Below are positions 45,225 to 54,304 of a DNA stretch of 64,000 nucleotides, in pieces (within the stretch, counting starts at the first letter, position 1; each line of letters begins with the position of its first letter). The stretch is from assembly GCA_964508025.1 (NCBI GenBank), contig CAZDSF010000007.1, positions 20,701-84,700 on the forward strand, read 5' to 3'. A program made the position numbers and the translations under genes. The notes beneath the pieces were generated by a model that was given only the letters and a program-made list of their open reading frames with translations, did not search any database and was not told the origin of the DNA. This DNA is from JAAZNO01 sp964508025 (GTDB taxonomy: Bacteria; Chloroflexota; Anaerolineae; B4-G1; SLSP01).

Positions 45225-45252
45225 TTGTCGTATCCGTATTTAGGACTATGAT
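45225..45252 (+). promoter_or_regulatory. Putative promoter of hflX
   Basis: TTGTCG (45225-45230), 16 bp, TATGAT (45247-45252), 69 bases upstream of the hflX start. Plausible but only moderate matches. Confidence 0.45.
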
Positions 45253-45320
45253 TGAATCAACTGGTTGCTGGCGCGGTGCGCTGAGCCGCATTCACGATTT
45301 GTCATTGTTGGAGGACATAC

Positions 45321-46676
45321 TTGGGTAGAGAAGAGGTCATCAAAGAGACGCTGGCGCCGCCGGAACAGGCATTCCTGGTCGGGGTGGATTGGAAGCAGGG
45401 TCTGGAGGGCCGCTATATTGAGGCCGCCTGGAACGCCGAAGAATCGCTGGCGGAGCTGGAACGCCTGGCGGAGACGGCGGGTCTGGAGGTGGTGGGGCAA
45501 TCCATTCAACGGTTGGAGCGCCCCAATCCGGCGACTTTTGTGGGGAAGGGCAAGGCTCAGGAGATCGCCGACATGGTGCGCGCTTTGGGCGCGGGTGTGG
45601 TGATCTTCGACGACGAGCTCAGCCCGCGTCATCAGCGCGAGCTCGAAGATCTGTTCAGTGACCAGGTCAAGGTCATGGATCGTACCGGGTTGATCCTGGA
45701 CATCTTCGCGCAACACGCGAACACGCGCGAAGGCGCGCTGCAAGTGGAACTGGCGCAGTACGAATACCGTCTACCCCGGCTCACCCAGGCGTGGACAGAT
45801 CGCGCTTTCTCTCAGCAGGCCGGTGGGCGCGCGGGCGGCTCAACCGGTGGTGTGGGCTTGCGCGGCCCCGGCGAGACCCGGTTGGAAATGGATCGGCGCG
45901 TCATCCGTCAACGCATCGCCCAAATCAAGCGCGAGTTGGAAGAGGTGCGCGCGCATCGCGCCCGGCATCGCGTGCAGCGACGGCGCAGCGGCTTGCCGAC
46001 TGTGGCGCTGGTAGGCTACACCAATGCGGGCAAATCCACGCTGCTCAATGCGCTCAGCGGCGCGAGCGTCTATGCGGCGGATGAGCTCTTTGCCACGCTG
46101 GATCCCACCACCCGGCGCGTCGAATTGCCCGGCGGCACTGCCATCCTGGTGACGGATACGGTCGGCTTTATCCAGAAGCTCCCCACGCAGTTGATCGCGG
46201 CTTTCCGCGCTACCCTCGAAGAAGTGACGGATGCCGATTTGCTGCTGCACGTCATTGACGCCAGCCACTCGCAGGCGCGCGAGCAGGCGCGCGCTGTCTA
46301 CGATGCGCTGCAAGAGATCGGCGCCAGCGATGTGCCCATTCTGACCGCACTCAACAAAGTGGATCAATGTGACGATCCCCTGAACGCGGGGCTGGCTCTG
46401 CATGATCTGCCGGATACGGTGGCGATTTCTGCGCTTACCGGTTACGGCATGGAGTCCCTCAAAGCGCGGCTCGAAGAGGCGTTGGAAGCAGAGATGTCGC
46501 GGATCATGGTGCTGTTACCCTTCGAGCGCGGCGATCTGGTGAGCATTTTCCACGAACGGGGGCTGATCCAGACGGAGGAATATCAGGAACTGGGCACGGT
46601 CATCCTGGGACGCTTGCCCCATGCGCTGCTCCCACAATTCGAAGCCTACCAGCTCAAAGGGCGCAGAGGTAAGTAG
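45321..46676 (+). CDS. hflX: GTPase HflX
   Basis: HflX is a ribosome-associated GTPase that splits stalled 70S ribosomes. The 451-residue protein has the N-terminal HflX domain with PNPATFVGKGKAQEI and VIFDDELSPRHQRELE, the glycine-rich GGRAGGSTGGVGLRGPGETRLE, and the G domain VALVGYTNAGKSTLLNAL near residue 230, DTVGFIQKLPT and NKVD. Start is TTG 45321 with GGAGGA five bases upstream. It begins a plus-strand run with rlmE and sbcC. Confidence 0.93.
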   Translation: MGREEVIKETLAPPEQAFLVGVDWKQGLEGRYIEAAWNAEESLAELERLAETAGLEVVGQSIQRLERPNPATFVGKGKAQEIADMVRALGAGVVIFDDELSPRHQRELEDLFSDQVKVMDRTGLILDIFAQHANTREGALQVELAQYEYRLPRLTQAWTDRAFSQQAGGRAGGSTGGVGLRGPGETRLEMDRRVIRQRIAQIKRELEEVRAHRARHRVQRRRSGLPTVALVGYTNAGKSTLLNALSGASVYAADELFATLDPTTRRVELPGGTAILVTDTVGFIQKLPTQLIAAFRATLEEVTDADLLLHVIDASHSQAREQARAVYDALQEIGASDVPILTALNKVDQCDDPLNAGLALHDLPDTVAISALTGYGMESLKARLEEALEAEMSRIMVLLPFERGDLVSIFHERGLIQTEEYQELGTVILGRLPHALLPQFEAYQLKGRRGK

Positions 46677-46755
46677 CACGTTGTGCGTCACGCGCAGGGG
46701 TTTTATCCTTCATCCTTCCGTCTTCACCCTTTATAATTTTCGGAGAGGAGTCTGA

Positions 46756-47385
46756 ATGCCCAACCGACCGCACTGGCGAAAACAACAGCAACAGGATCGT
46801 TTCTTTCAGCAAGCGAAGACTGAGGGCTATCGCGCCCGTTCAGCATACAAATTGCTGCAAATCCAGGAGAAATTTAGCGTCATCCGGCGCGGCGACGTGG
46901 TGCTAGATTTGGGCGCGGCGCCGGGATCGTGGTCGCAAGTCATCGCCGATCTTGTCGGGCCGAAGGGCCGGGTGATCGCGGTAGATTTGCAGGCGATGGA
47001 GCCGTTGCCCGGCGTAACTATCCTGCAAGGCGATATGACCGATTTGCTGGTGCAGGATGCCATCATCGAAGCGGCGGGCGGCGCAGCCGACGTTGTCGTG
47101 AGCGATGCCGCGCCTTCGACCACCGGCGTGAAGTTGCGCGACCACGTCCTCTCGATGGAGCTGGCGCGCGCGGCGTTGCTCGTTGCACAGGCGTTGCTCA
47201 AACCCGGTGGCAGCCTCGTCATCAAAGTCTTTCAGGGCGAAGACCTGCCCGCCGTCATCCACGAGGTCAAAATGGCCTTTCACCCGGTCAAGATTCACAA
47301 ACCCCCGGCCTCCCGCAAAGAAAGCTGGGAGCAGTTCATTGTGGCGCGCGGCTACAAAGGTCGGACTGCCGGGAGCGAGGAATAG
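46756..47385 (+). CDS. rlmE: 23S rRNA 2'-O-ribose U2552 methyltransferase RlmE (FtsJ/RrmJ)
   Basis: The 209-residue SAM enzyme has SAYKLLQIQEKF with the first catalytic Lys, VLDLGAAPGSWSQVI as SAM motif I, VVSDAAPSTTG with the catalytic Asp, and LVIKVFQGED with the second catalytic Lys; SRKESWEQFIVARGYKG ends the protein with Lys and Glu of the tetrad. It methylates the ribose of U2552 in the A-loop. GGAGAGGAG precedes the ATG. It follows hflX, another 50S-acting factor. Confidence 0.93.
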   Translation: MPNRPHWRKQQQQDRFFQQAKTEGYRARSAYKLLQIQEKFSVIRRGDVVLDLGAAPGSWSQVIADLVGPKGRVIAVDLQAMEPLPGVTILQGDMTDLLVQDAIIEAAGGAADVVVSDAAPSTTGVKLRDHVLSMELARAALLVAQALLKPGGSLVIKVFQGEDLPAVIHEVKMAFHPVKIHKPPASRKESWEQFIVARGYKGRTAGSEE

Positions 47386-47410
47386 CGTGGGCGCTGAGAA
47401 CAGCCCTCGC

Positions 47411-47438
47411 CATCATCCATCACCCATCACCTATTACC
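47411..47438. repeat. CCCATCACCCATT-type repeat (family C), copy 2
   Basis: Near-tandem words CATCATCCATCACCCATCACCTATTACC lie between rlmE and sbcC; similar to 16118-16142. A looser CCATC-rich run is also present at 53018-53045. Confidence 0.55.
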
Positions 47439-47454
47439 TCTGAAATGACCAAAG

Positions 47455-50181
47455 ATGATACCTGAGCAGTTACACATCCGCAATTTTCTATCGCACCGCG
47501 AGACCGACCTCGATTTGCGCGGCGTCCATCTTGCTAGTCTAGTGGGCGATAATGGCGCAGGAAAATCCGCCTTGCTCGATAGCATCACCTGGGCCGTGTG
47601 GGGCCGGGCGCGGACACCCTACGGGCGTGACGATGAGCTCTTCCATCACGGCGAGACCACATTGGAAGTCGAGTTCGTCTTTCGCATATCTTACCAGGGC
47701 GGCGATGAGCAACGTTTCCGCATCCTCCGCCGCCGCGAACAGCAGGGACGCCGCGCCACGGTTTCGGTGCTCGACTTTCAGATTCAGAGCGAGATGGGCT
47801 GGCGCTCCCTCAACGGCAACACCGTCCGCGAGAGCCAGGCGCGCATCATCGAACACCTCGGTTTGGATTACGATACCTTCATCAATTCTGCTTATCTACG
47901 TCAGGGGCGCGCTGACGAATTCACTGTGCAGACGCCCGCCGACCGCAAGCGTGTGCTGAGTGTGATTCTGGGGCTGGATCGTTGGGAGCGCTACGCCGAG
48001 CGCGCCAGGCAGGCATTTACGGTGGTGCAGGCGCAGGAGAAGGAACTGACCCGCCGGGTAGCGGAGCTGGAACAAGAACTCGCGCGCCGCGCCGAGTACG
48101 AAGCTGCTCTGGTTCAGGCTGAAGCCGATGCGCAGGAAGCGGCGACTCACGTCAAGCAGGCGCAGGATGAGCTCGATACGCTCACCCGCGTGCAGGAGCA
48201 GGTGGCGGCATTGCGACGGCAGCTCGAAGACCTGCTGCGCCGTGCTGACGAGGAACACCGGCGTTTGGATGACCTGCAACGCCAAAACCGCGCCCATCAA
48301 GAGCGCCGGGACGCTTATCAGGCATTGTTGCAACAGGCCCCCGCCATCGAAGCGCGGTACGCTGAATATCAAAAGGCGCTGACTGATGAGCGCGTCTGGG
48401 GCGAAAAGCTCGGCCAGGCAGCCCGGTTGCAAGAGGAAAAGGCTCAGGCGGAAAAAGCCATTGCCCGCGAAGCCGAGGCGCTGCGTGAACAACTCCGCGT
48501 CCACGAACGCGAAGCCGCGCGGTGGGAACAGGCGCTCGCCGCCGCGCGCGCGCAAATCGAACAGGAGATTCGGGAGCGGCAGGGGCAGATTCGCTCTCAA
48601 GCGGAACGTTTGCCTGGCGCGGAATTTCTTGCCGCGTTGGAAGAGGCTGAAGGGCAACTGGCGTTCACGGCCCAGATTGCTGAGGAGCTGGAACACGCAC
48701 GCGCCGACCTGCAACGCGCGCAGATAACGCGCAGCGGACTGACCGAGCGCAATCGTCAGCTTAAAACGTTGATGGACGAGACCAAAGAGCGCCTTGATGC
48801 TCTGGCGCAGGCTGCGGCGACCTGTCCGCTTTGCCGCCAGCCCCTTACACCGGAGCACCAGGAGACGCTGATCGCACAATTGCAAGCCGAAGGGACCGCC
48901 ATGGGCGATGAGCACCGGCGCAATACCCAGGAGCTCAAGGCGTTGCAGGCGCAAGAGGCGGCTCTGGAGCGCCAGATTCGTGAGCACACGCAAACGCTCA
49001 ATATGCGGGCGCGCTTTGAGCAACAGATCGCCCGGATGCATCAGCAGCTGGAGCAGGCTGAAGCGTCGCGTGCGCGGATTGCGGTTCTGGAAGTTGAGAT
49101 CGCTGCGCTGCAGCAGCGTGTAGATGCGGGCGCTTACGGCGCGGCGGAACGCGAAGCGCGCGCCCGCGTGCAGGCGAATATCGCCGCTGTACAGGCGCAG
49201 CTCGCCGCAGAAGAGTACGGCATCGAGGCGCGGGCAGCGCTGCAAACGGTGCTCGCCGCTCTGGCGCAGCTCGGGTATGACGCCGCAGCGCACAATGCTC
49301 TCAAAGCGCGCGTGCGAACCCTCGCCGCCGCCGAACGCGATTACCGCGAGCTGGAAAAGGCGCGCATCGGTGTGCAGGCAGAAGCGGAGGCGCTCAAGCG
49401 GCTGGTTCTGGAATGCGCGGCACAGGAGCAACGCCTCACCCAATTGCATCTGGAACGGGATACCCAGCAAGCGGCGCTTGACGCCCTACTCCCGCAGTTG
49501 GCGATGCTGCCGCAGGTCATGCAGCGCGTGCAAGCCGCCCGCCAGCGGGAAGTCGGCGCGCGGCAGCGGGTGGGGGCTGCGCGTCAGCAACTTGCTGCGC
49601 TGGATACACAGGAGCGCCGGCTCGCACAACTGCGCACACAACTGGCCGCTCTGGGACGCCGCAGCGCCGTGCTCAAGGAATTGCGCGAGGCTTTTGGCGT
49701 CAACGGTATCCCCGCGATGATTATTGAGCATACGCTGCCGCTGTTCGAGCTGGAGGCGAATCGCCTGTTGGAGCAGCTCTCCGGCGGACGGATGCACGTC
49801 CGTTTCGACACCCAGCGCGAGAACAAATCCGGCGGCGTGCGTGAGACGTTGGACATTCTCATCAGCGACGAGAAAGGCTCGCGGCCTTATGAGAACTACT
49901 CCGGCGGCGAGCAATTCCGGGTCAACTTTGCCATCCGTGTAGCGCTGGCGCGGCTGCTCTCCCAACGCGCCGGCGTGCGTCCGCGCGCCCTGTTCGTGGA
50001 TGAGGGCTTCGGCTCCCTTGACGTTGATGGACGGCAACGGCTCGTCGAAGCGGTGAAAGCCGTGCAACAGGACTTCGATCTGATCCTGGTCATCACTCAC
50101 ATCGAAGAATTGCGCGACGCTTTCCCCGTGCGGATTCAAGTGTCGAAGACCGAGGCTGGTTCTTACGTCGAAGTTGTGTGA
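47455..50181 (+). CDS. sbcC: SbcC/Rad50-type SMC ATPase
   Basis: The 908-residue protein is the ATPase of an SbcCD/Mre11-Rad50 nuclease. Walker A GDNGAGKSALLDSI is near residue 32. Two long Arg/Glu/Ala-rich coiled coils flank a zinc hook CPLC at about residues 458-461. The C-terminal ATPase half has YSGGEQFRVNFAIRVALARLL and LFVDEGFGSLDVDGR. Length is in the SbcC/Rad50 range. No sbcD nuclease gene is next to it in this window. The start at ATG 47455 has a weak ribosome site. Confidence 0.9.
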   Translation: MIPEQLHIRNFLSHRETDLDLRGVHLASLVGDNGAGKSALLDSITWAVWGRARTPYGRDDELFHHGETTLEVEFVFRISYQGGDEQRFRILRRREQQGRRATVSVLDFQIQSEMGWRSLNGNTVRESQARIIEHLGLDYDTFINSAYLRQGRADEFTVQTPADRKRVLSVILGLDRWERYAERARQAFTVVQAQEKELTRRVAELEQELARRAEYEAALVQAEADAQEAATHVKQAQDELDTLTRVQEQVAALRRQLEDLLRRADEEHRRLDDLQRQNRAHQERRDAYQALLQQAPAIEARYAEYQKALTDERVWGEKLGQAARLQEEKAQAEKAIAREAEALREQLRVHEREAARWEQALAAARAQIEQEIRERQGQIRSQAERLPGAEFLAALEEAEGQLAFTAQIAEELEHARADLQRAQITRSGLTERNRQLKTLMDETKERLDALAQAAATCPLCRQPLTPEHQETLIAQLQAEGTAMGDEHRRNTQELKALQAQEAALERQIREHTQTLNMRARFEQQIARMHQQLEQAEASRARIAVLEVEIAALQQRVDAGAYGAAEREARARVQANIAAVQAQLAAEEYGIEARAALQTVLAALAQLGYDAAAHNALKARVRTLAAAERDYRELEKARIGVQAEAEALKRLVLECAAQEQRLTQLHLERDTQQAALDALLPQLAMLPQVMQRVQAARQREVGARQRVGAARQQLAALDTQERRLAQLRTQLAALGRRSAVLKELREAFGVNGIPAMIIEHTLPLFELEANRLLEQLSGGRMHVRFDTQRENKSGGVRETLDILISDEKGSRPYENYSGGEQFRVNFAIRVALARLLSQRAGVRPRALFVDEGFGSLDVDGRQRLVEAVKAVQQDFDLILVITHIEELRDAFPVRIQVSKTEAGSYVEVV

Positions 50182-50280
50182 ACTCGCTCAACCAAGCGCA
50201 ACGCGGCTATGGCTGCACCTGGTTTTGCGCCGGCGCGTTTTGATCGTACAGTTGTATATTTTCCTTGAGGAGGTGATGCT

Positions 50281-50715
50281 ATGTGGAAGGAGTTCCGGGA
50301 GTTCATCAATCGCGGCAATGTCATTGATCTGGCTATCGGTGTGATCATCGGCGGCGCCTTTGGCAAAATCGTGACCTCGTTCGTCAACGACATCATCATG
50401 CCTCCGATCGCCATGCTCACAGGGAAGATTGACTTCAGCAACCGCTTCATTGATCTTACCGGTACAGGGTACAAGACGTTGGAGCTGGCAAAAGAGGCTG
50501 GCGCGCCGACGCTCAACTACGGCCTGTTTCTCGGCACGGTGATTGATTTTCTCATCGTGGCGCTGGTTATTTTCCTGGTTGTGCGGCAAGTCAATAGGAT
50601 GAAGAAGCCGGCGCCGGCGGCTGCTCCAACAACGAAGCCCTGTCCGTACTGCGCTACCGATATTCCCATCAAGGCGCAGCGTTGCCCGAACTGTACCTCA
50701 CAGCTGCAACCGTAG
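50281..50715 (+). CDS. mscL: Large-conductance mechanosensitive channel MscL with C-terminal zinc ribbon
   Basis: The 144-residue protein begins MWKEFREFINRGNVIDLAIGVIIGGAFGKIV, the classic MscL first helix, and has the second helix FLGTVIDFLIVALVIFLVV at about 83-101. After a Pro/Ala linker a treble-clef or zinc-ribbon tail carries C121-x2-C124 and C135-x2-C138 in place of the usual charged C-terminal bundle. MscL opens under membrane tension to release solutes. GAGGAGG precedes the ATG. Confidence 0.92.
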   Translation: MWKEFREFINRGNVIDLAIGVIIGGAFGKIVTSFVNDIIMPPIAMLTGKIDFSNRFIDLTGTGYKTLELAKEAGAPTLNYGLFLGTVIDFLIVALVIFLVVRQVNRMKKPAPAAAPTTKPCPYCATDIPIKAQRCPNCTSQLQP

Positions 50716-50736
50716 GATAGGCTTCCTGCCTGTCAA

Positions 50737-50770
50737 AATGTGGGATGGTCATTCCTGACCGTCCCATGTT
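50737..50770. terminator. Stem-loop between convergent mscL and phzF-like genes
   Basis: GGGATGGTCA (50742-50751) pairs with TGACCGTCCC (50756-50765) with one T-G pair, extendable to about 15 bp with AA..TT at the base, TTCC loop. It ends both convergent transcripts. Confidence 0.65.
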
Positions 50771-51602
50771 AGCTGTATGCAAGCATTCCCCTGAAGATCA
50801 CCACCGCCTCGCCAACCAGCTCGATCCGCGCGCCGGGCAGCAAGCGCGCGTGCAGCTCGCCCCCGCGCGCCGAAGCCTGATAGGCGAAGAGCGCCTCTTT
50901 ACCCAGCCGCGCGGCCCAATACGGCGCCAGCACCGTGTGCGCCGAGCCGGTCACAGGATCCTCGTTGATGCCCAGGCTGGGCGCGAAAAAGCGCGAGATG
51001 AAGTCATACGGCGGCGCTCCGGCTGCGGTGACGATAGGCCCATGCAGGCCGGCGGCATCCATCCCTGCGCCCAGGCGCCCAAAATCCGGCTGCAGGGCGC
51101 GCACCGCGTCGGCATCGCGCAGTTCGAGCAGGAGCATGGCCGTCTGTGGGCCTTGGCCCGCCCAGATGATCTCCACATTGCCCAACGCCGCAGCGATCTC
51201 CGCCGGCGCAGCGACAGGGCGCGGCGGGTCGGCGGGAAAGTCCAGGCGGATGCCTGCCGCGACGTGTTGCGCCGTAAGTTCGCCGCTCAACGTCTCGAAG
51301 TGGATTGTCTCTGCGGTGACGCCGGCTTCACGGAATAGGACGGCTGCCGTTGCCAGCGTCGCGTGTCCGCAGAGCCGCACTTCCACTTTGGGCGTGAACC
51401 AGCGCAACGAAAAGCGCGTTGCCGTTTGCCAATCTCCGTTCAGGGGGCGCACGAAGGCGGTCTCCGAAAGGTTCATCTCCGCTGCGATGGCTTGCATCGC
51501 CATGTCCGGCAGCGGCGTATCGAGCAAGCAGACAGCAGCAGGATTGCCCTCGAAAGGTTGCGAGGTGAAAGCATCTACTTGATAGAGCGGTATCGCGGTC
51601 AT
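50769..51602 (-). CDS. PhzF family isomerase-like protein
   Basis: The 277-residue protein has the PhzF N-terminus YQVDAFTSQPFEGNPAAVCLL and NLSETAFV with the catalytic Glu, and LRWFTPKVEVRLCGHATLATA. The C-terminal half mirrors it (SRFFAPSLGINEDPVTGSAHTVLAPYW). The fold is two diaminopimelate-epimerase-like halves. Only PhzF itself is known from phenazine synthesis; most relatives, including this one in a housekeeping context, have unknown substrates. AAGGA lies upstream of the ATG. Confidence 0.9.
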   Translation of the reverse strand: MTAIPLYQVDAFTSQPFEGNPAAVCLLDTPLPDMAMQAIAAEMNLSETAFVRPLNGDWQTATRFSLRWFTPKVEVRLCGHATLATAAVLFREAGVTAETIHFETLSGELTAQHVAAGIRLDFPADPPRPVAAPAEIAAALGNVEIIWAGQGPQTAMLLLELRDADAVRALQPDFGRLGAGMDAAGLHGPIVTAAGAPPYDFISRFFAPSLGINEDPVTGSAHTVLAPYWAARLGKEALFAYQASARGGELHARLLPGARIELVGEAVVIFRGMLAYS

Positions 51603-51660
51603 AGCGTTGTTTCCTTGTGATAGAAATCAGTTTATAGTGAGCGGAGAGCAGTAAGCAAGT

Positions 51661-51780
51661 TCAAGATATCGAACGCAGATCAACGCAGAGGCACGCAGAT
51701 TTTCGCTGATCAGAGTAAAAAATCTGCGAAAATATGCGTTCGGTTGATGGTATCGCGCTCGGCTTGATGCAGCGCATCTC
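51661..51780. repeat. Dispersed repeat family B, copy 2
   Basis: GAACGCAGATCAACGCAG, ACGCAGATTTTCGCTGATCAG and AAAATCTGCGAAAATATGCG match copies at 14037-14160 and 61208-61312. It abuts the 3' end of the rRNA methyltransferase gene. A fragment of family A (AGTGAGCGGAGAGCAGT) lies just before it at 51636-51652. Confidence 0.75.
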
Positions 51781-53005
51781 AGCGGGTGAGCAACGCCACA
51801 TTTTCGATGTGGAAGGTCTGCGGGAACAAGTCCACTGGCTGCACCCATTCCAACGTGTACCCCGCGTCCACGAGCCGCCGGGCATCACGCGCCAGCGTCG
51901 CCGGATCGCAGGAGACGTAGACGATGCGCGTTGGCGCTGCTGTCACGAGTGTGTCGAGCGTCACGGGATCCAAACCCGTGCGCGGCGGGTCGAGCACGAC
52001 GGCGTCGAAGGCTTCTTCAAGATCGGGCAGCACATCTTCGACCTGCCCCTCGATCAGAGTGACATTGGGCGCGTCAGCGAGGTTGAAGACTGCATCTGCG
52101 ACCGACGCGCCGTTGATTTCGATGCCGACGACCGCGCCGGCTTCTTCCGCGATGAAGGCGGTGAAAAGGCCCACACCGCAGTAAGCATCGAGCACGATTT
52201 CGTGACCTTTCAGATCCAGCGCGCCGAGCACAATCTCCACCAGCCGTTCGGCTTGCATCGAGTTTACCTGGTAGAAGCTGGTGGCGGAGATACGGAACTC
52301 TCTGCCGTGGACGATTTCGGTGATGTAGTCCAGGCCAATTAGGGGGACGGGTAAGGTATCGTGGCAGACCTGGACGATGGAGATGGGGAAGTCCACTTCC
52401 AACGCGGGCGGTTCTTCGTCGTAAGTTTGCAGGAGCAGCATGAGATCGCCGGTCGCTGTGCCCACCCGCAACTCCAGCTGTTCCACATCGGGTAGTAGCA
52501 GATCCAGTGAAGTATGCAGCTGGCTCAGCAGCGGATGCATGATGAGGCAATCCTCGATGGGGATGATCTCATGACTATTGGCGGCGAGGAATCCTGGGCG
52601 TCCCTCTGCGGTGATGTGGAACCGCGCGTGGTTACGGTATTCCCAGCCCGAAGCGTCGGGCAGCGGCTCGAAAACCGGCGGCTCTTCGAACTTTCCCACG
52701 CGCCGGAATTGATCCACCACTACCAGGCCCTTGATCTGTACCTGCGCCTCGTAGGCGATGTGCTGGAAATGGCAGCCGCCGCAGTATCCGAAGTAGGGGC
52801 AGGGTGGGGCGACGCGCACCGGTGAAGGTTCCAGGACTTCCAGCAGCCGCGCGCGGACGAAGTGTTTGCGTTCTTCGACCAGTTCTACGCGCACCCGTTC
52901 GCCGGGAATGGCAAACGGGACGAAGACCGTCCGCCCATTGTGTCGCCCGATGGCGTCGCCGCCGTGCGCCATTGCCGTGACGTGCAGTTCAAAAGTTTCA
53001 GACAT
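51779..53005 (-). CDS. TrmA/RlmD-family uracil-C5 RNA methyltransferase
   Basis: The 408-residue enzyme has an N-terminal TRAM domain (residues 1-60) and an iron-sulfur motif C69-x5-C75-x2-C78 (CPYFGYCGGC). The SAM domain shows LDAYCGVGLFTAFIA and VLDPPRTGLDPVT, and VYVSCDPATLARD carries the catalytic Cys. Family members form m5U in 23S rRNA (RlmD at 1939, RlmC at 747) or tRNA (TrmA). The iron-sulfur cysteines favour the RlmD/RlmC branch, but the target base is not certain, so no symbol is given. Confidence 0.88.
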   Translation of the reverse strand: MSETFELHVTAMAHGGDAIGRHNGRTVFVPFAIPGERVRVELVEERKHFVRARLLEVLEPSPVRVAPPCPYFGYCGGCHFQHIAYEAQVQIKGLVVVDQFRRVGKFEEPPVFEPLPDASGWEYRNHARFHITAEGRPGFLAANSHEIIPIEDCLIMHPLLSQLHTSLDLLLPDVEQLELRVGTATGDLMLLLQTYDEEPPALEVDFPISIVQVCHDTLPVPLIGLDYITEIVHGREFRISATSFYQVNSMQAERLVEIVLGALDLKGHEIVLDAYCGVGLFTAFIAEEAGAVVGIEINGASVADAVFNLADAPNVTLIEGQVEDVLPDLEEAFDAVVLDPPRTGLDPVTLDTLVTAAPTRIVYVSCDPATLARDARRLVDAGYTLEWVQPVDLFPQTFHIENVALLTR

Positions 53006-53052
53006 GTTTGTCCCTCACCCTATAGCCCCATCTTTCCATCTTCCACTCCCCT

Positions 53053-54201
53053 TTACGGCGTCGTATCCACTGTGGGCAGGATGCCCGGCCCCGGCACAAC
53101 GATGGTCGGCGCGGAGCCTTCGGGGGTGAAGATGATCTTATCCGTTGCTGTTAACGCAGAGGCGTTGGCTTGGGCGATGAGCAAGCGCACGTAGTCGGGA
53201 TATTTGGCGTATAGCTCGCCCAGCAGAATTTGGATGGCGGTCTCGGCTTCGGCTCGCGCTTTGGCCGCCTCGGCCCGCGCCAGGTTGATTTCCAGATCGC
53301 GTTGCGCGGAGAGCAGTTCATTGGCTTTCTGGGCTTCAATCAGCACGCGCTCCGTCTCTTTCTGCGCCAGCTCGTTTGTGCGCTGCGCTTCGATGACGGC
53401 GGTCTGCGCTGCCAGGCGTTGGCGCTCCAGTTCGGCCAGTTGCGTCTGCTGCCGGGTTTGCTCTTGCAGCTTGCTTTGTTCCACGCGGATAGCGCCTTCC
53501 TGCCGGGCCTGTTCTGCTCCAGCTTCGGCCTGTGCTTTGAGCTGATCCTGCGCCGCCTTTTCCGTCGCCAGCCGGCTTTGCACGATGGCGTCGAGGGCGG
53601 CTTGCACTTCCGGCGACAGAATCACGTCCGGTATCACCACGTTTCTCACGCTCAGCCCAATGGATGCAACCATCTCGTTCAGCTCGCTATCAATACAGTT
53701 GCGCAGCGTATCCCGCGATGCGCCGATGATGTTGTCATCGAAGGTGCGGTCGCCCACGCACACTTTCATCGCTTGCTTGGCAAGATCCGATACCCGCGCC
53801 AATGCCAGTGCATCGCTGGTGTAGATACCGCGATACTGATCCCATAGATCGAGGATCAGGTCTTGTTTTTCCAGACCGGGGCGGAAAATGTCGCCGCTCA
53901 CTACCAGGCCGTTGCGCTGTTTGTCTCTGGTGATGATCTCTGGGTCCTGTACCTGGAAGGGAATTGCCTGGGTGGAGATCGTTTCCAGGCGCACAAATAG
54001 CCCCAGGTCGCTGTAGATACCCGGCCCCACCACATCATGGATGCGGCCCCCTCGAAACTGAATGCCGACTTCTTGCTGCTCGACCACCCGTAGAAAGTAG
54101 AAGAAGTTGTTGGAGATGAGCAGTAAAACAGCGAGCACCAACACCGCTGCCAGCCCATAGCCTAGAATCTTGGATGCGTTGACACTTCGTAAGCGACTCA
54201 T
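53053..54201 (-). CDS. SPFH/prohibitin-domain membrane protein
   Basis: The 382-residue protein has one N-terminal membrane helix (GLAAVLVLAVLLLISNNFFYFLRVV). An SPFH domain follows (GIQFRGGRIHDVVGPGIYSDLG, VSGDIFRPGLEK, SELNEMVASIGLSVRNVVIPDVILSPEVQAALD), then a long Ala/Glu/Gln-rich coiled coil at about 215-330. Such proteins form membrane-bound oligomeric scaffolds that control proteases or lipid domains. AAAGGAGG precedes the ATG. It is followed by the rRNA methyltransferase on the same strand. Confidence 0.9.
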   Translation of the reverse strand: MSRLRSVNASKILGYGLAAVLVLAVLLLISNNFFYFLRVVEQQEVGIQFRGGRIHDVVGPGIYSDLGLFVRLETISTQAIPFQVQDPEIITRDKQRNGLVVSGDIFRPGLEKQDLILDLWDQYRGIYTSDALALARVSDLAKQAMKVCVGDRTFDDNIIGASRDTLRNCIDSELNEMVASIGLSVRNVVIPDVILSPEVQAALDAIVQSRLATEKAAQDQLKAQAEAGAEQARQEGAIRVEQSKLQEQTRQQTQLAELERQRLAAQTAVIEAQRTNELAQKETERVLIEAQKANELLSAQRDLEINLARAEAAKARAEAETAIQILLGELYAKYPDYVRLLIAQANASALTATDKIIFTPEGSAPTIVVPGPGILPTVDTTP

Positions 54202-54304
54202 TGTTTCCTCCTTTTGGTTTTCAATTCACCTAACCCTTGCTCTTTTTGCTACACCCGTCCCCTTGGCGTTTTTGCTTTCTTCTTTTACTCCCATTAGCGG
54301 CGCC

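Noticed and set aside
44992..45291. Minus-strand frame of 99 codons across the MITE-like element
   Set aside because: It is composed of palindromic repeat DNA with no ribosome site.
47896..49470. Open frame of 524 codons antisense to sbcC
   Set aside because: Shadow of the SbcC coiled-coil codons; no motif or ribosome site.
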